Shown here: positions 1-9,832 of the stretch, piece by piece | Numbering within the stretch: the stretch's first letter is position 1 | How the letters are laid out: each line of letters opens with the position of its first letter | Source: Chaunax sp. Z400 | Lineage: Eukaryota > Chordata > Actinopteri > Lophiiformes > Chaunacidae | Length of the DNA: 64,000 nucleotides | Direction: 5' to 3' | Assembly: GCA_037577475.1 (NCBI GenBank) | Contig: CM075195.1 | Span: 30,330,399-30,394,398 of the forward strand | Notes under the pieces: generated by a model | Seen by the model: only the letters and a program-made list of their open reading frames with translations | What the model was told of the DNA's origin: nothing | The model's database searches: none | Translations under genes and position numbers: made by a program

Positions 1-165
1 CCAGCTTAAAGGACTGTGGTACATAGCCTGTTAGTAATGACAGATTGATCATATCTAATAGAGAAGTGCTGACTAAGAGTAGAGCATCTTTAAGCAGCTT
101 AGTTGGGATGGGGTCTAGGAGGCAGGTTGTTGGTTTAGATGTAGAAATAGTAGAAGGTAGTTTTA
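1..165 (-). pseudogene. LINE reverse transcriptase fragment (L2/Rex-like)
   Basis: Read on the minus strand, this stretch is open and gives residues such as LLDPIPTKLLKD followed by INLSLLTGYVPQSFKL. This is the typical upstream part of the reverse transcriptase domain in fish L2/CR1-type non-LTR retrotransposons. It runs off the window edge on its C-terminal side and has no start, so it is a fragment of a dead copy. The family match is from recognition of the motif, not from a search. Confidence 0.7.
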
Positions 166-269
166 ACCTCGGTTTTATTCATTGTGTTTTCTTTTAATAA
201 ACTGCCTTTTTATGCAAACATTCTGTGTGCTGCTTTGAACAGAGTGCTCCCCCTAAGAACATTTTAAAG
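166..269. other. Short spacer before the Tc1 element
   Basis: AT-rich sequence with no recognisable gene. It may be the tail of the LINE fragment or of the retrotransposon into which the Tc1 element inserted. Confidence 0.3.
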
Positions 270-271
270 TA

Positions 272-555
272 TACTGAACAAAAATATAAACGCAACACTT
301 TTGTTTTAGCTCCAATTTTTCATGTGTTGAAAGCAAAGATGTAAAACTTTTTCTATGTACACAAAAGGCCTATTTCTCTCAAATTTTGTTCACAAACTTG
401 TTTAAATCTGTGTTAGTGAGCACTTCTCCTTTGCCAAGATAATCCATCCACCTGACAGGTGTGGCATATCAAGATGCTGATTAGACAGCATGATTATTGC
501 ACAGGTGTGCCTTAGGTTGGTCACAATAAAAGGCCACTCTAAAATGTGCAGTTTT
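272..555. repeat. Left terminal inverted repeat of Tc1 element
   Basis: About 284 bp, matching the reverse complement of 1616-1899 almost base for base; the inner limit is the AAAATGTGCAGTTT block. Long repeats of this size usually hold two transposase-binding direct repeats each (IR/DR arrangement). Confidence 0.92.
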
Positions 556-589
556 ATCTTGAAAAGAGACATTTATAGGCACTGAAGTG

Positions 590-1603
590 TCAGTATCTGG
601 TGTGACCACCATTTGCCTCACGCAGTGCAACACATCTCCTTCGCATGGAGTTGATCAGGTTGTTGATTGTGGCCTGTGGAATGTTGGTCCACTCCTCTTC
701 AATGGCTGTGCGAAGTTGCTGGATATTGGCAGGAACTGGAACACGCTGTCGTATACACCGATCCAGAGCATCCCAAACATGCTCAATGGGTGACATGTCC
801 GGGGAGTATGGAGGCCATGCAAGGACTGGGATGTTTTCAGCTTCCAGGAATTGTGTACAGATCCTTGCAACATGGGGCCGTGCATTATCATGCTGCAACA
901 TGAGGTGATGGTGGTGGATGAATGACACAACAATGGGCCTCAGGATCTCGTCACGGTATCTCTGTGCATTCACAATGCCATCAATAAAATGCAACTGTGT
1001 TGGTTGTCCGTAGCATATGCCTGCCCATACCATAACCCCACCACCACCATGGGCCACTCTATTCACAACTTTGACATCAGCAAACCGCTCACCCACATGA
1101 CGCCATACACGCTGTCTGCCATCTGCCCGGTACAGTGAAAACCGGGATTCATCCGTGAAGAGAACACTTCTCCAAAGTGACAGACACCATCGAAGGTGAG
1201 CATTTGCCCACTCAAGTCGGTTACGACGACGAACTGCAGTCAGGTCAAGACCCCGGTGAGGACGACGAGCATGCAGATGAGCTTCCCTGAGACGGTTTCT
1301 GACAGTTTGTACAGAAATTCTTTGGTTATGCAAACCAATTGTTGCATCAGCTGTCCGGGTGGCTGGTCTCAGACGATCTTGCAGGGGAAGATGCCGGATG
1401 TGGAGGTCCTGGGCTGGCGTGGTTACACGTGGTCTGCGGTTGTGAGGCCGGTTGGATGTACTGCCAAATTCTCGGAAACGACTTTGGAGACGGCTTATGG
1501 GAGAGAAATGAACATTCAATTCACGGGCAACAGCTCTGGTGGACATTCCTGCAGTCAGCATGCCAATTGCACGCTCCCTCACAACTTGCGACATCTGTGG
1601 CAT
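590..1603 (-). CDS. Tc1-like transposase, apparently intact
   Basis: A 337-residue uninterrupted protein, the usual length for Tc1-family transposases (about 340). It cuts and pastes its own element into TA sites. Residues 1-110 form the paired-like bipartite DNA-binding region, with an AT-hook-like RRPR near residue 56. The catalytic DDE domain shows D151 in FTDESRF, D239 in QHDNARPH and E274 in SPDMSPIEHVWD. There are 34 residues between the last two, so the class is DD34E. The glycine-rich box GGGGVMVWAG lies at about 186-195. The start at 1603 is chosen because it gives the family-typical N-terminus and lies just inside the right inverted repeat. No stop or frameshift is seen. Activity cannot be judged from one copy. 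Confidence 0.95.
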   Translation of the reverse strand: MPQMSQVVRERAIGMLTAGMSTRAVARELNVHFSPISRLQSRFREFGSTSNRPHNRRPRVTTPAQDLHIRHLPLQDRLRPATRTADATIGLHNQRISVQTVRNRLREAHLHARRPHRGLDLTAVRRRNRLEWANAHLRWCLSLWRSVLFTDESRFSLYRADGRQRVWRHVGERFADVKVVNRVAHGGGGVMVWAGICYGQPTQLHFIDGIVNAQRYRDEILRPIVVSFIHHHHLMLQHDNARPHVARICTQFLEAENIPVLAWPPYSPDMSPIEHVWDALDRCIRQRVPVPANIQQLRTAIEEEWTNIPQATINNLINSMRRRCVALREANGGHTRY

Positions 1604-1615
1604 TGTGCTGTGTGA

Positions 1616-1899
1616 TGAAACTGCACATTTTAGAGTGGCCTTTTATTGTGACCAACCTAAGGCACACCTGTGCAATAATCATGCTGTCTAATCAGCATCT
1701 TGATATGCCACACCTGTCAGGTGGATGGATTGTCTCGGCAAAGGAGAAGTGCTCACTAACACAGATTTAAACAAGTTTGTGAACAAAATTTGAGAGAAAT
1801 AGGCCTTTTGTGTACATAGAAAAGTTTTAGATCTTTGCTTTCAACACATGAAAAATTGGAGCTAAAACAAAAGTGTTGCGTTTATATTTTTGTTCAGTA
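1616..1899. repeat. Right terminal inverted repeat of Tc1 element
   Basis: Mirror copy of 272-555, ending GTTTATATTTTTGTTCAGTA before the TA target duplication. It differs from the left copy at only a handful of positions, which argues for a young insertion. Confidence 0.92.
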
Positions 1900-1901
1900 T
1901 A

Positions 1902-2265
1902 GTTTCCACCCCGTGACAAGTTTACGGCAAAAGAAGGCACAGAGGTGGAGTTTATGATCAACAGGAGAAGGCCGAGACAAAACTGCACCTACCCTTGTGG
2001 CATCCACCTCCACAATGAACTGGAGCTCCAGGTCAAGTTGAGTGAGGAAGGGAGCAGAGGTGAAGCGGCGCTTAAGTTCAACAAAGGCTGCCTCCACCTC
2101 CGGAGTCCAGCTGAATGGGGTGGTAGTGGAAATCAGGGCCATGAGAGGCGCTGCCAGACAACTGTAGTTGTGTATGAAGCGATGATAGAAGTTAGCAAAC
2201 CCCAGGAAGCGTTGTAACTGCTTCAGGTTGGTGGGGGTAGGCCAATCCACAACTGCTGCAACTGC
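1902..2265 (-). pseudogene. Ty3/gypsy reverse transcriptase / RNase H fragment
   Basis: Minus-strand translation gives LKQLQRFLGFANFYHRFI, the hallmark just after the reverse transcriptase domain in Ty3/gypsy elements. It continues through FSWTPEVEAAF into the start of the tethered RNase H (FIVEVDATRVGAVLSR). About 118 residues are open, then the frame ends at the Tc1 right end. The rest of the element was not found on the far side of the Tc1 insertion, so this is a truncated relic. Confidence 0.85.
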
Positions 2266-2548
2266 TGAAGGCTAGTGAACCCAGGTGCAGACACAAACAG
2301 AGGCAGTGACCAATTTTAAGGTGGTTTATTGTGAACAAGCTGAAGGAGGGGGAGCTGAGCCAGAGGGGGCCAGGGAGATCCAGGAAGATCCAGAGGGGAC
2401 AAGTCCAGAGCGTTTCCAGCAGGATCCAAAGCCAGGGAGGGCAGGTCTGCGACGGAGAGAGGGAGGATTAGAACAGGCAACAACACTTGACAATCTTCAA
2501 TGTGAAGTTTGCAGGCTGGAGCGTAGCTTTCACTATCTGTGAAGAAGT
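2266..2548. repeat. Dispersed fish repeat, unclassified
   Basis: Begins with a segment containing CCAGGTGCAGACACAAACAG and TTTATTGTGAACAAG. A related segment (GACCCAAATGCAGACAACAG) lies at the right end of the window. The pair looks like copies of one abundant dispersed repeat. The remainder is purine-rich with no gene. Confidence 0.4.
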
Positions 2549-3445
2549 TTACAATCTGGCAGCGTGTGTGTATGTGGGTCTGTGTGTGAGACGATCTGAG
2601 AGAGAGAGGAGGAGGTATGTGACGTCACCCGAGGAGGGGGTTGCGTCACTTATGCTTCCACTTATTTTCTTGGTCCCATCGTTTGGAGTTCTGTTTGAAC
2701 TGGACCTTGCCATTTGGTACAGGTGTAGTCTGCCAATTTGGCTTGCCGTGAATCTGGGGGTGTGTTTGGTCATCACCCCCCTGGTTCTGTTGCTGAGTCT
2801 GCCTATGCGATGGTCGGCGCCTTCGATGTCCTCTCCTAGTACTTCTCTTACCACGAGGCATTCTGTTGCCTTCAAGTGTCGAACTAGGATTCTGTAAAGT
2901 TTGGATCCCCAGGACACTGGGATCGCCTTCATGCAATCTAGCCGGACGCATACACGTCTCCCATGCTAGCTGTGTATTTACGTTCTCTGCAATGCATTGT
3001 GACGTTAAACCGTATGCTTTCATGGAGGTTATGAAAGAAGAGGGACTTAAAGAATCCACTCTCCTCTAAACCCGGTGCATTACGACCTTGAAAGTATGCG
3101 CTCCTCAGGCACCAGTTGTACTCTCGTGGCGATTCATGCTTCCTTTGCACGATGGTAAGGGCACCAAGGCTGGTGGAGGTTTCATCTGTATACAGTGAAT
3201 ATTCCTCACCCAGCGCTTTACAAAAGGCCGAGTAGCAGTCTCGGACTCTAACTGGCAGGGATTCCATGAACACATAGATGCTCCTAGCTGGGGTTTTCCA
3301 TTTCAGGTTGAGCTGTTCGCGTGGCGAAGCATCAGGCAGATCAATGAGGCAGCGCTCAACTTCCCGCAGGTAGTCATCGATGTTTGAATCTCGACTACTG
3401 GGGTCAAAACGCTCTATGTCACTCGTTAGGGACTAGCTGTTGAAT
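2549..3445 (-). pseudogene. Degenerate retroelement gag-like gene
   Basis: Minus-strand frames read FDPSSRDSNIDDYLREVERC, then SIYVFMESLPVRVRDCYSAF, YFQGRNAPGLEE and LAWETCMRPARLH. This is the capsid-type Gag found in many fish LTR retroelements. At least two frameshifts break it, near 2930 and 3050. The C-terminal part is basic and Q/R-rich, and no CCHC zinc knuckle was seen. It lies on the same strand as the gypsy fragment at 1902, but no protease or pol joins them, so whether they form one element is unknown. Confidence 0.6.
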
Positions 3446-3762
3446 CCGCAAACCTCTGTGTCAGTGTGACCGGGTACCAGCAGAGTCATCAGAGGTCCCA
3501 TAGTCGCTCAAGTCGCCAGGGTGAGGAAGTCAATGACTTCTCCTGCGCTGTGGGGAGGGAGTCCTGGTAGAATGTGGGTCCGATCTCCATGATGCATTTG
3601 TCTCACCGGAAGACAGGGGTTCAAGGTCCCCCCTTTGTGGTGAGGAAGGAGTGTGAGCATAGCAGGGACGCAAACTGTGTGATGTTGGCGGCTCACTGGG
3701 CAGTGGGGATCCAAACCCCCCCCCCCTTGTGGCGGGGATGGACTCCAGGTAAAACAGGGACG
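3446..3762. other. Non-coding segment between two retroelements
   Basis: Contains two C- or G-rich runs (about 3633-3641 and 3717-3726). It may be the leader of the minus-strand gag element. No LTR end or gene could be identified. Confidence 0.3.
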
Positions 3763-3807
3763 GAATTAGCAACTCTCAAAATTTGACAAGGAAGAATTTC
3801 CCTTACA
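3763..3807 (+). repeat. Truncated 5' LTR end of ERV copy A
   Basis: Matches the last 45 bp of the copy B LTRs, from GAATTAGCAACTCTC to CCCTTACA. Everything upstream in the LTR (promoter, polyadenylation signal) is absent, so this copy has no promoter of its own. Confidence 0.88.
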
Positions 3808-3811
3808 TATT

Positions 3812-3827
3812 TGGCGACGAGGATGGG
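3812..3827 (+). promoter_or_regulatory. Primer-binding site, tRNA-Ser(GCU) type
   Basis: TGGCGACGAGGATGGG begins 4 nt after the LTR end. Its reverse complement, CCCATCCTCGTCG plus CCA, is the 3' end of vertebrate tRNA-Ser(GCU) as I recall it. The identical sequence occurs in copy B. Confidence 0.85.
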
Positions 3828-3989
3828 ATGGACGATCTGCTGATTGATGCCTGAGTCTGGACTGAGGGTTAACTGCCAGCAGGAGTCTCAAGAAGACTCA
3901 GGGAAAGTTCCACTCCGACAAACAGAGAACAGGATCCCGCCTGAGGTCAGGCTCGGGTGGCGGACAACAGACGCTCCATCTAATTTAAA

Positions 3990-3995
3990 AGGTGA
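3990..3995 (+). promoter_or_regulatory. Leader splice donor of ERV copy A
   Basis: AG|GTGAGT in the leader, about 180 bp after the primer-binding site and conserved in copy B. It is the likely donor for the spliced env message; this is inference. Confidence 0.55.
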
Positions 3996-4104
3996 GTACG
4001 GTGTTATGAATCATTTCCTCTATTGATGCTCATGTAATTCCTTCGTGGTATTGAGTATCAAGTTCCCATGTAATTCCTTTGTGGTAGTGAGAACAGTTTA
4101 CATG

Positions 4105-4998
4105 TTATTGGGTGTGAATGCACAGCATTCACAACCATATGTTATTGTACGAAAAAGAAATCTTTATTTTTATTATGTTCAGACAAGTTTAAACTTTTCC
4201 AAAAAAATTGAACTAATTCAGTATCATTCATAGTTTTCATTACAAACTTCATGTAGTTTCAGGATTTCAGCCATTTCTAGAGTGAGAGCTGGGGTCTGCT
4301 AGAGTGAAGAGAGGAGAGAAAATAAAACAGAAATGGACTACCAAAATCGCCCATTAGGCCACAATTTTGACTCTACAGCCATGAAACGTGGCAAAAAAGG
4401 TAGGAAAAATGTCGTACTTTGATTTAATGTACCTACATAAGTGTAGCACCTACGGTTCGGGCTTAATGACGATCCAAACACCAAGAGTAACCTCCAAATG
4501 CCCCATCTGCTCCCATATTAAATCTTGTCTCACAGTCTGCCAAAACTCTGAGATGATCAAAAACGTAAACTGTGATAACTCTGTCATATTTTCACTTAAT
4601 CCACACAAAAACCACATGTTTGCGTTCAGCTGGGTCTGAGGATGCTCACGGTCTGGTCATTTCACTGATAGGACCTATGGTTTTGCATTCGCAGCACCTT
4701 TCGAGGGGCTGCTTTTTGACAGTTTCTGTCTCTCAGTGAGTCAGCAAGTCTCACACACACACACACAGCTGCAGGTAATTAGCATGCAGGCAGTTGTTCT
4801 GAGCGTTTTTGTTTTTTTTATTGTTTTTTTGTGGCTTTTTATGCCTTTATTGGACAGGACAGCTGAAGAGGTGACAGGAAATGTGGGCGAGAGAGTCGGG
4901 GGGAGACATGCGGCAAGTGGCCACCGGTCGGAATCCAACCCGGGCCGACCGCGTAGGGGACTATGGCCTCGGTACATGGTACATGAATTGCTTCTCTA
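4105..4998. mobile_element. Insertion within the ERV A leader
   Basis: This segment is absent from copy B at the same point; the leader motif stops at about 4104 and resumes at 4999. The first 700 bp are unclassified and include a short CA run near 4751. The last 150 bp are a SINE-type repeat. No coding potential was recognised. Confidence 0.7.
4836..4982 (-). mobile_element. tRNA-derived SINE fragment
   Basis: Shares the layout of the fuller copy at 26260-26447: TTTATTGGACAGGACAGC, GAGGTGACAGGAAATG, then CGGTCGGAATCCAACCCG and GACTATGGCCTCGGTACATG. On the minus strand GGTTGGATTCC resembles a polymerase III B box. The tRNA-like head with the A box is missing here. Confidence 0.7.
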
Positions 4999-5099
4999 GT
5001 TCCTTCGTGGTATTGAAACTCATGCGTGTTGGTTGTTAGTTCCCATGTAATTCCTTCGTGGTGTTGGGACCGTTTACATGTAATTCCTTCGTGGTATTG

Positions 5100-5670
5100 A
5101 AACTTTTGAGTGAAAAAAGAGTGGGAAAGAAAAAAATATTTTTAAAAATTGTACTATACCATACAGCAAGACGCTGTTGTAACCCTATTAGTGAAGAATG
5201 TGAGAAACCTTATATACAGTATATTGATATACAGTATATATATGAACAGTGTGAAGAGAAAATTGTAAGAGGGTGGAGGAGTTCTAGATAATCCTCACAG
5301 ATAAGTTGGTAAAAGTGTTGGTTATAAAACTGATGAAATAATATAATATAACATATTATATATAGTATGTCCCACTTCTATAAAATGGGCGTATGAGTGT
5401 AAAATATATTAAGTGTAATAATATCAAGTATAAACTTTGTGGTGACTCAGTCAGTGTCTAGTATACATCTTGTATACTACACGGGTGCGTTGCTTGGAAC
5501 GTATGTGTCATACAAATCACCTGGCTGAATGAGTTACGCAAAGGTAGTGTGTGTTTGATAAGATCCAACCATACACTTGTATGGGAAGATCAGTGTGAGT
5601 GTGTGGATTTTTGTGTGAAAGATAAGCCCATTGAAAGTTTAAGCACACCTGTCCCAGAGTCAGATAAAAC
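5100..5670. other. ERV A leader, second half
   Basis: Non-coding sequence collinear with copy B 42130-42690, including GGTGACTCAGTCAGTGTC. No open frame. It presumably carries packaging and untranslated leader sequence. Confidence 0.6.
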
Positions 5671-7220
5671 TTGGGGAACAAAACTGGGAAATTAAAAGCC
5701 TGACCCTCTTACAGGCCCAGCTAAAATAATGGCAAATAAATGGGGAAAAAATGTGGTTGAAAATGTTCCACTTTGGCACCATATCACCCAGAGGTTTTTT
5801 CCATTGATAGGCACATTAAGCATGGATTTAAGAAGGTGTAGAGTAATGTTGGAAGACAGAGAACAGGGAAAGAAAGTAGGGAAAGAAAAGATGGACTGGT
5901 CAGCTTTCCAAAAGTGAGAAAGAGAAACAGAACTGAGACAAGCAAAATCACTGGCAGGGTTAATGTTAAAACAAGAAATGATGAGAGTATGTGTGAAAGA
6001 GGGAGAAAAAAAAACATAGGGCAAGAGAAGATAGGGCTCTGCCTCCTCCGTATGCTGTCTCGATGCCTGCAGCCCCCCCCATCAAGAGACAAGATGTGCA
6101 CACCACCCCTGCAGCTAAAGAACTCCAGAAAGACTCTGAAGGGGAGGGGGAGGGGAAGCTACTGTACCCTGACCTGTCCACACTCTCTCTGACCCCTGAA
6201 GACACACAGCCTAACTTTGCTTCTCCCAAGAAGTCTGCCTCTCCAATAGCAGCTTCCTTCGACTACTGAGGAGCCAAGGGGACAGAGGCGATGTACACCA
6301 GATGCCCATGATGATGTTTCCCAACCCCCAACGGGTGAGCACGCACAGGCCCACCATTGGGACCCCAAAGTGAGTGTATACAGGCCATGGCAGCCAGATG
6401 AACTGAAGGAGGTTGCCGATGAACTGCCTGATCCACAAAAGCCTGGAGGTGAGAAATGGGTCACAGCAATGTTATGTATAATCCAACCCTGCAGGAGGTG
6501 GAAGCTGTCTGTCGCAGATGTTTCAAGCTTCGTTGGACCAATATCTGACCTGCCAACTGGACCACCAGCCCATCGGTTGGATCAAGGGATTTTATCACAT
6601 GATGAACAGACTGTATGATGCAGTGTGTGCTGCTTTTCCCCTGAGGGTGTGTTGGCCTGAGATCCACAACTCTAAACGGAAAGAAGGTGAGTCAGCTGCT
6701 GATTATCGTACACGCATGGAAACTGTCTTTGCAGCTCACTCCGGCATCGACTCAGACAATGAGGCATACAGTGACCTGTTAAAGACTGCTTTGGTGAACG
6801 GTCTCCATCCGGACCTCAAGAACCGAGTTATGGCAACCTGTGTTGGCTGGGAAACTGAGCCCATAGCAACTGTTTGGACACACGTCTAGCACGCTGAAAG
6901 GAATAAGGTAGATTTGGACTTTAAACAAAAAAACTACAACATGCCCAGTTGATGTTCTACCAGCAGGGGGGCCCACAGATTCCTGGACAAAGAGGACAAT
7001 CTCATCAGAACAGCAGAGGGAGAAGAAGACTGGATCCACACCCAGCGCATCAAGGAAAGTACAACAACACTGACCGAGACAAGCTGACGTGCTACAGATG
7101 TGAAGGCTACGGACATTTTTCACGTGACTGTGCTACTCCTGGGCCTACTCAAAGAGAAAGGCGAGGTCCAGAGGACTCCTGGCCACACGCACCACCTGAA
7201 GGACTCTCTGTTCATTCTCC
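5671..7220 (+). pseudogene. ERV copy A gag (broken)
   Basis: Collinear with copy B gag. The expected start ATG is TTG at 5671, and a 5-nt deletion follows about 25 nt later. The capsid part is recognisable at about 6380-6890 in pieces (PDELKEVADELPDPQ; GESAADYRTRMETVFAAHSG), with a stop at 6887. A nucleocapsid CCHC knuckle, CYRCEGYGHFSRDC, survives at 7090-7131 with the normal C-x2-C-x4-H-x4-C spacing. Gag would build the virion core, but this copy cannot make it whole. The 23-residue gap near 6475 relative to copy B is a further deletion. Confidence 0.8.
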
Positions 7221-7291
7221 AGGATTGCCTTTGGCACAACCATAGGAGACAGCAGAGGCAGGCAGAGCATTGAGCAGCACATAGACATGAA

Positions 7292-7296
<5 letters not shown>

Positions 7297-7379
<83 letters not shown>
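7297..7379. repeat. (AC)n microsatellite inside ERV A
   Basis: About 40 AC repeats. Copy B has only a few at the same place (about 44307-44320), so the expansion happened in this copy after integration. Confidence 0.95.
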
Positions 7380-7381
<2 letters not shown>

Positions 7382-7494
7382 TAAGGGCAAATGATGGCTC
7401 TAATAAACCACTTATTACATACCAACAATATGTACAGTTAACTAACTCTAAGATACCCCCTAGGTTGATTCTTAATGTGCAGGATGTTAATATG

Positions 7495-7595
7495 ACAAAA
7501 ATCATATCATATTCGTTAGGAATCAAGACAGCAGTTGTTCACACTGTTCACACACACATATACACACAATGTTACACTTATATCATTGACTACAG
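7495..7595 (+). other. Protease deletion in ERV A
   Basis: After AGGTTGATTCTTAATGTGCAG the sequence leaves the copy B alignment and rejoins it at GGCATTGCTTTCAACAGTAC. About 600 bp with the protease active site are replaced by about 100 bp of unrelated AT-rich and CA-rich sequence. Confidence 0.75.
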
Positions 7596-7609
7596 AAGAG
7601 GAGGCATTG

Positions 7610-8392
7610 CTTTCAACAGTACCTGATAACTTGTGGGCTCGAAGCAAAAGCTGATTTTGGAAATATAAAAGCTGCAACTCCCGTTATTGTTGAGCCAAAG
7701 TCAACTTTTAGACCATGTAAAAGACAATATCCACTTAGCCCAGAAGCAGTGCAAGGCATTGCCCCTGTCATTCAGTCTCTCAAAGATCAAGGTGCTATTG
7801 TGGAATGTCCTAATTCACCATGTAACACCCCCATCTTGCCTGTAAAGAAACCAAATGGGGGTTGGAGACCAGTCCAAGACCTCAGGGCAATAAATGACGC
7901 TGTGCAACATCCAACTGTACAAAATGTTGCAACACTAATGTCACAGGTTCCGGCAGACTTGTGCTGGTTTTCTGTCATTGATTTAGCGAATGCATATTTT
8001 AGCATTCCTGTCCATACTGACTCACAGTTCTGGTTTGCTTTCACTTTCAATGGTAAATGTTACACATGGACGCGAATGCCACAATGGGTTTCGCCTCAAG
8101 TCCCACTCTGTTTGCTATGGCTGTGGCTGAGAACCATGTCGCATTGGCAGCCACCGAGTGGCAGTGCGCTTGTTCAGTATGTTGATGATCTTTTGGTGTG
8201 TTCCCCTACACAAAAAGAGTGTCAGACTGACACAGTGTCTCTGCTTTGTTTTCTAGAGGAAAATGGTCACAAGGTTTCAAAAGACAAAGTGCAGTTTGTG
8301 GCACAATCAGTGTGTTATCTTGGCCATATTATTACTCCGGAAAGGCGTAAATTAGGTCCAGACCGCATCTAGGCCATCTTGGATGTTCCAAA
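7610..8392 (+). pseudogene. ERV copy A reverse transcriptase domain
   Basis: Gammaretrovirus-like order: an SPEAVQGIAPVIQSL-type entry, TPILPVKKPNGGWRPVQDLR, FSVIDLANAYFSIPV with the first catalytic aspartate, and YVDD at 8178-8189. Between them, after RMPQ, an extra TG at about 8085 shifts the frame. A further 10 nt (absent from copy B) near 8140 restores it. The region that should read GF..SPTLF is therefore replaced by missense residues (WVSPQVPLCLLW). A stop ends the open frame at 8372. The enzyme would be inactive. Confidence 0.85.
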
Positions 8393-8410
8393 CCACAAAG
8401 GAAAAAACAA

Positions 8411-9832
8411 ATGATGTCCTTTTTGGGCTTAGCAGGCTATTGCCGTCCATGGATTTGTGATTTTGCGGAGATCTCCCAACCCCTGTATGACATCACACAT
8501 GGGGGCAAACATTTGGCCATGACTGACTTTTTGACTTGTACTCTTGAGGCAGAGACAGCTTTTACAGACTTAAAGCAAGCTTTATCTAGTTCCCCTTGTT
8601 TAGGACTTCCAGACCCGACAAAATCCTACAATCTCTTTGTGTCTGAACGTGATGGGTTTATGTCAGCAGTTCTTACTCAGTCCCATGGTGACAAACAGCG
8701 ACCGATAGGTTATTATTCAAAACATCTTTCCACCACAAAGAGGTCTATGGTAGCATGCCTAAGAGCTGTAGCAGCCGCTATCAAAGCAGTGTTGGCCACA
8801 GCCGGCATTGTTGCTATGCGTCCTCTTATTGTTCATGTCTTGCATGCTGTCCACTCCCTCATCCTTCAGGCAAAAACTGTTCATTTAACCCCAGCAAGAT
8901 TATTGCATTGGCAAAATGTCTTATTAACCATGTCGCATGTCACCCTGAAGCGCTGTACTGTCCTTAACCCATCCATTTTGCTCCCTACAGCTGAAGATGT
9001 AGAACCACATTCCTGTCTGGAAGTGGTTGACACTGTGTCAAAACCACGTGATGCATTATTTGACACTCCCCTTACTAACCCTGACTGTGTTTTCTTTGTA
9101 GATGGTTCTGCCATGAGAAATCCTACTGATGGCTCCCCTTGTGTCTCCTATGCCATATGTACTGAACCTGATGTAGTTGAAAGTGCCAGACTCCCTGAGC
9201 ACCTGTCTGCTCAGGCATCTGAATTATTTGCATTAACTCGTGCTTTCATTCTAGGAGCAGGACAGAACATCACTGTATATACTGATTCTCAATATGCATT
9301 TAATGTGTGTCATAACTTCCATGCTTTGTGGAAAAATCGTGGTTTTCTTACTTCTACAGGGAAACCCATTGCCCATAGAAGTCTTATCATTAACCTCTTG
9401 TCTGCATTACTTCTACCTGCCTCTGTAGCAGTATGCAAATGTCAGGCTCATACAGGTTTTGTCGATCCTGTGTCACAAGGTAATGCAGATGCAGATGCGG
9501 CTGCAAGAACAGCTGCTCTTTCACCTGCCTCCCCCATTCTACAGATGCCTTTGTCTGTCCAGCATGATGTGTTTTCCCTTAATGATGTTTCTTTACTTCA
9601 AGGAGGAGTGAATGCTGGGGAAATAGTATTATGGAAAAAGAAAGGGTGTAATATTCTCCCATCTGGAGTCTGGGTAGATGCAAATGGCCTCTCAGTTCTC
9701 CCAAAATCCACATTCCCTTTTTTGGCAAAATTGACCCGTGGTCTTGACCATGTTTCAAAAGGGGGGATGATGGATATTGTAAATAGATTATGGTATGCGA
9801 CAGGGTTTTCAACTTTTGCTGAAAACTTGTAA
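8411..9832 (+). pseudogene. ERV copy A RT-connection, RNase H and integrase start
   Basis: A long open stretch of 473 codons with no intact upstream partner. It begins with MMSFLGLAGYCRPW, the pol connection motif, and includes RPIGYYSKHLSTTKRSM. RNase H acidic residues are visible in FFVDGSAMRNPTDG (D codon at 9101), QASELFALTRA (E) and YTDSQYAFNV (D codon at 9284), followed by GNADADAAAR. It ends in the start of the integrase zinc region. It survives as an open frame despite the broken neighbours, which may be chance or recent inactivation. Confidence 0.82.

Larger units (their letters stand above)
272..1899 (-). mobile_element. Complete Tc1/mariner-type DNA transposon
   Basis: A 1628-bp element bounded by TA dinucleotides (270-271 and 1900-1901), the standard Tc1/mariner target duplication. 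The ends are near-identical inverted repeats of about 284 bp starting TACTGAACAAAAATATAAAC. Between them lies one open transposase gene on the minus strand. The element sits against a Ty3/gypsy fragment whose reading frame stops at the right end, which suggests insertion into that older element. All structural parts needed for movement are present by eye. Confidence 0.95.
4031..5099 (+). repeat. Leader 23-nt motif copies in ERV A (interrupted)
   Basis: CATGTAATTCCTTCGTGGTATTG or close variants at 4031-4053, 4067-4089, 5044-5066 and 5077-5099, plus a half copy at 4999-5015. Copy B has nine such motifs in 333 bp. Here the series is split by a foreign insertion of about 0.9 kb (roughly 4105-4998), and some copies are lost. 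Confidence 0.85.

Noticed and set aside
1196..1770. Plus-strand frames of about 140 codons
   Set aside because: They are antisense shadows of the Tc1 transposase and its inverted repeat.
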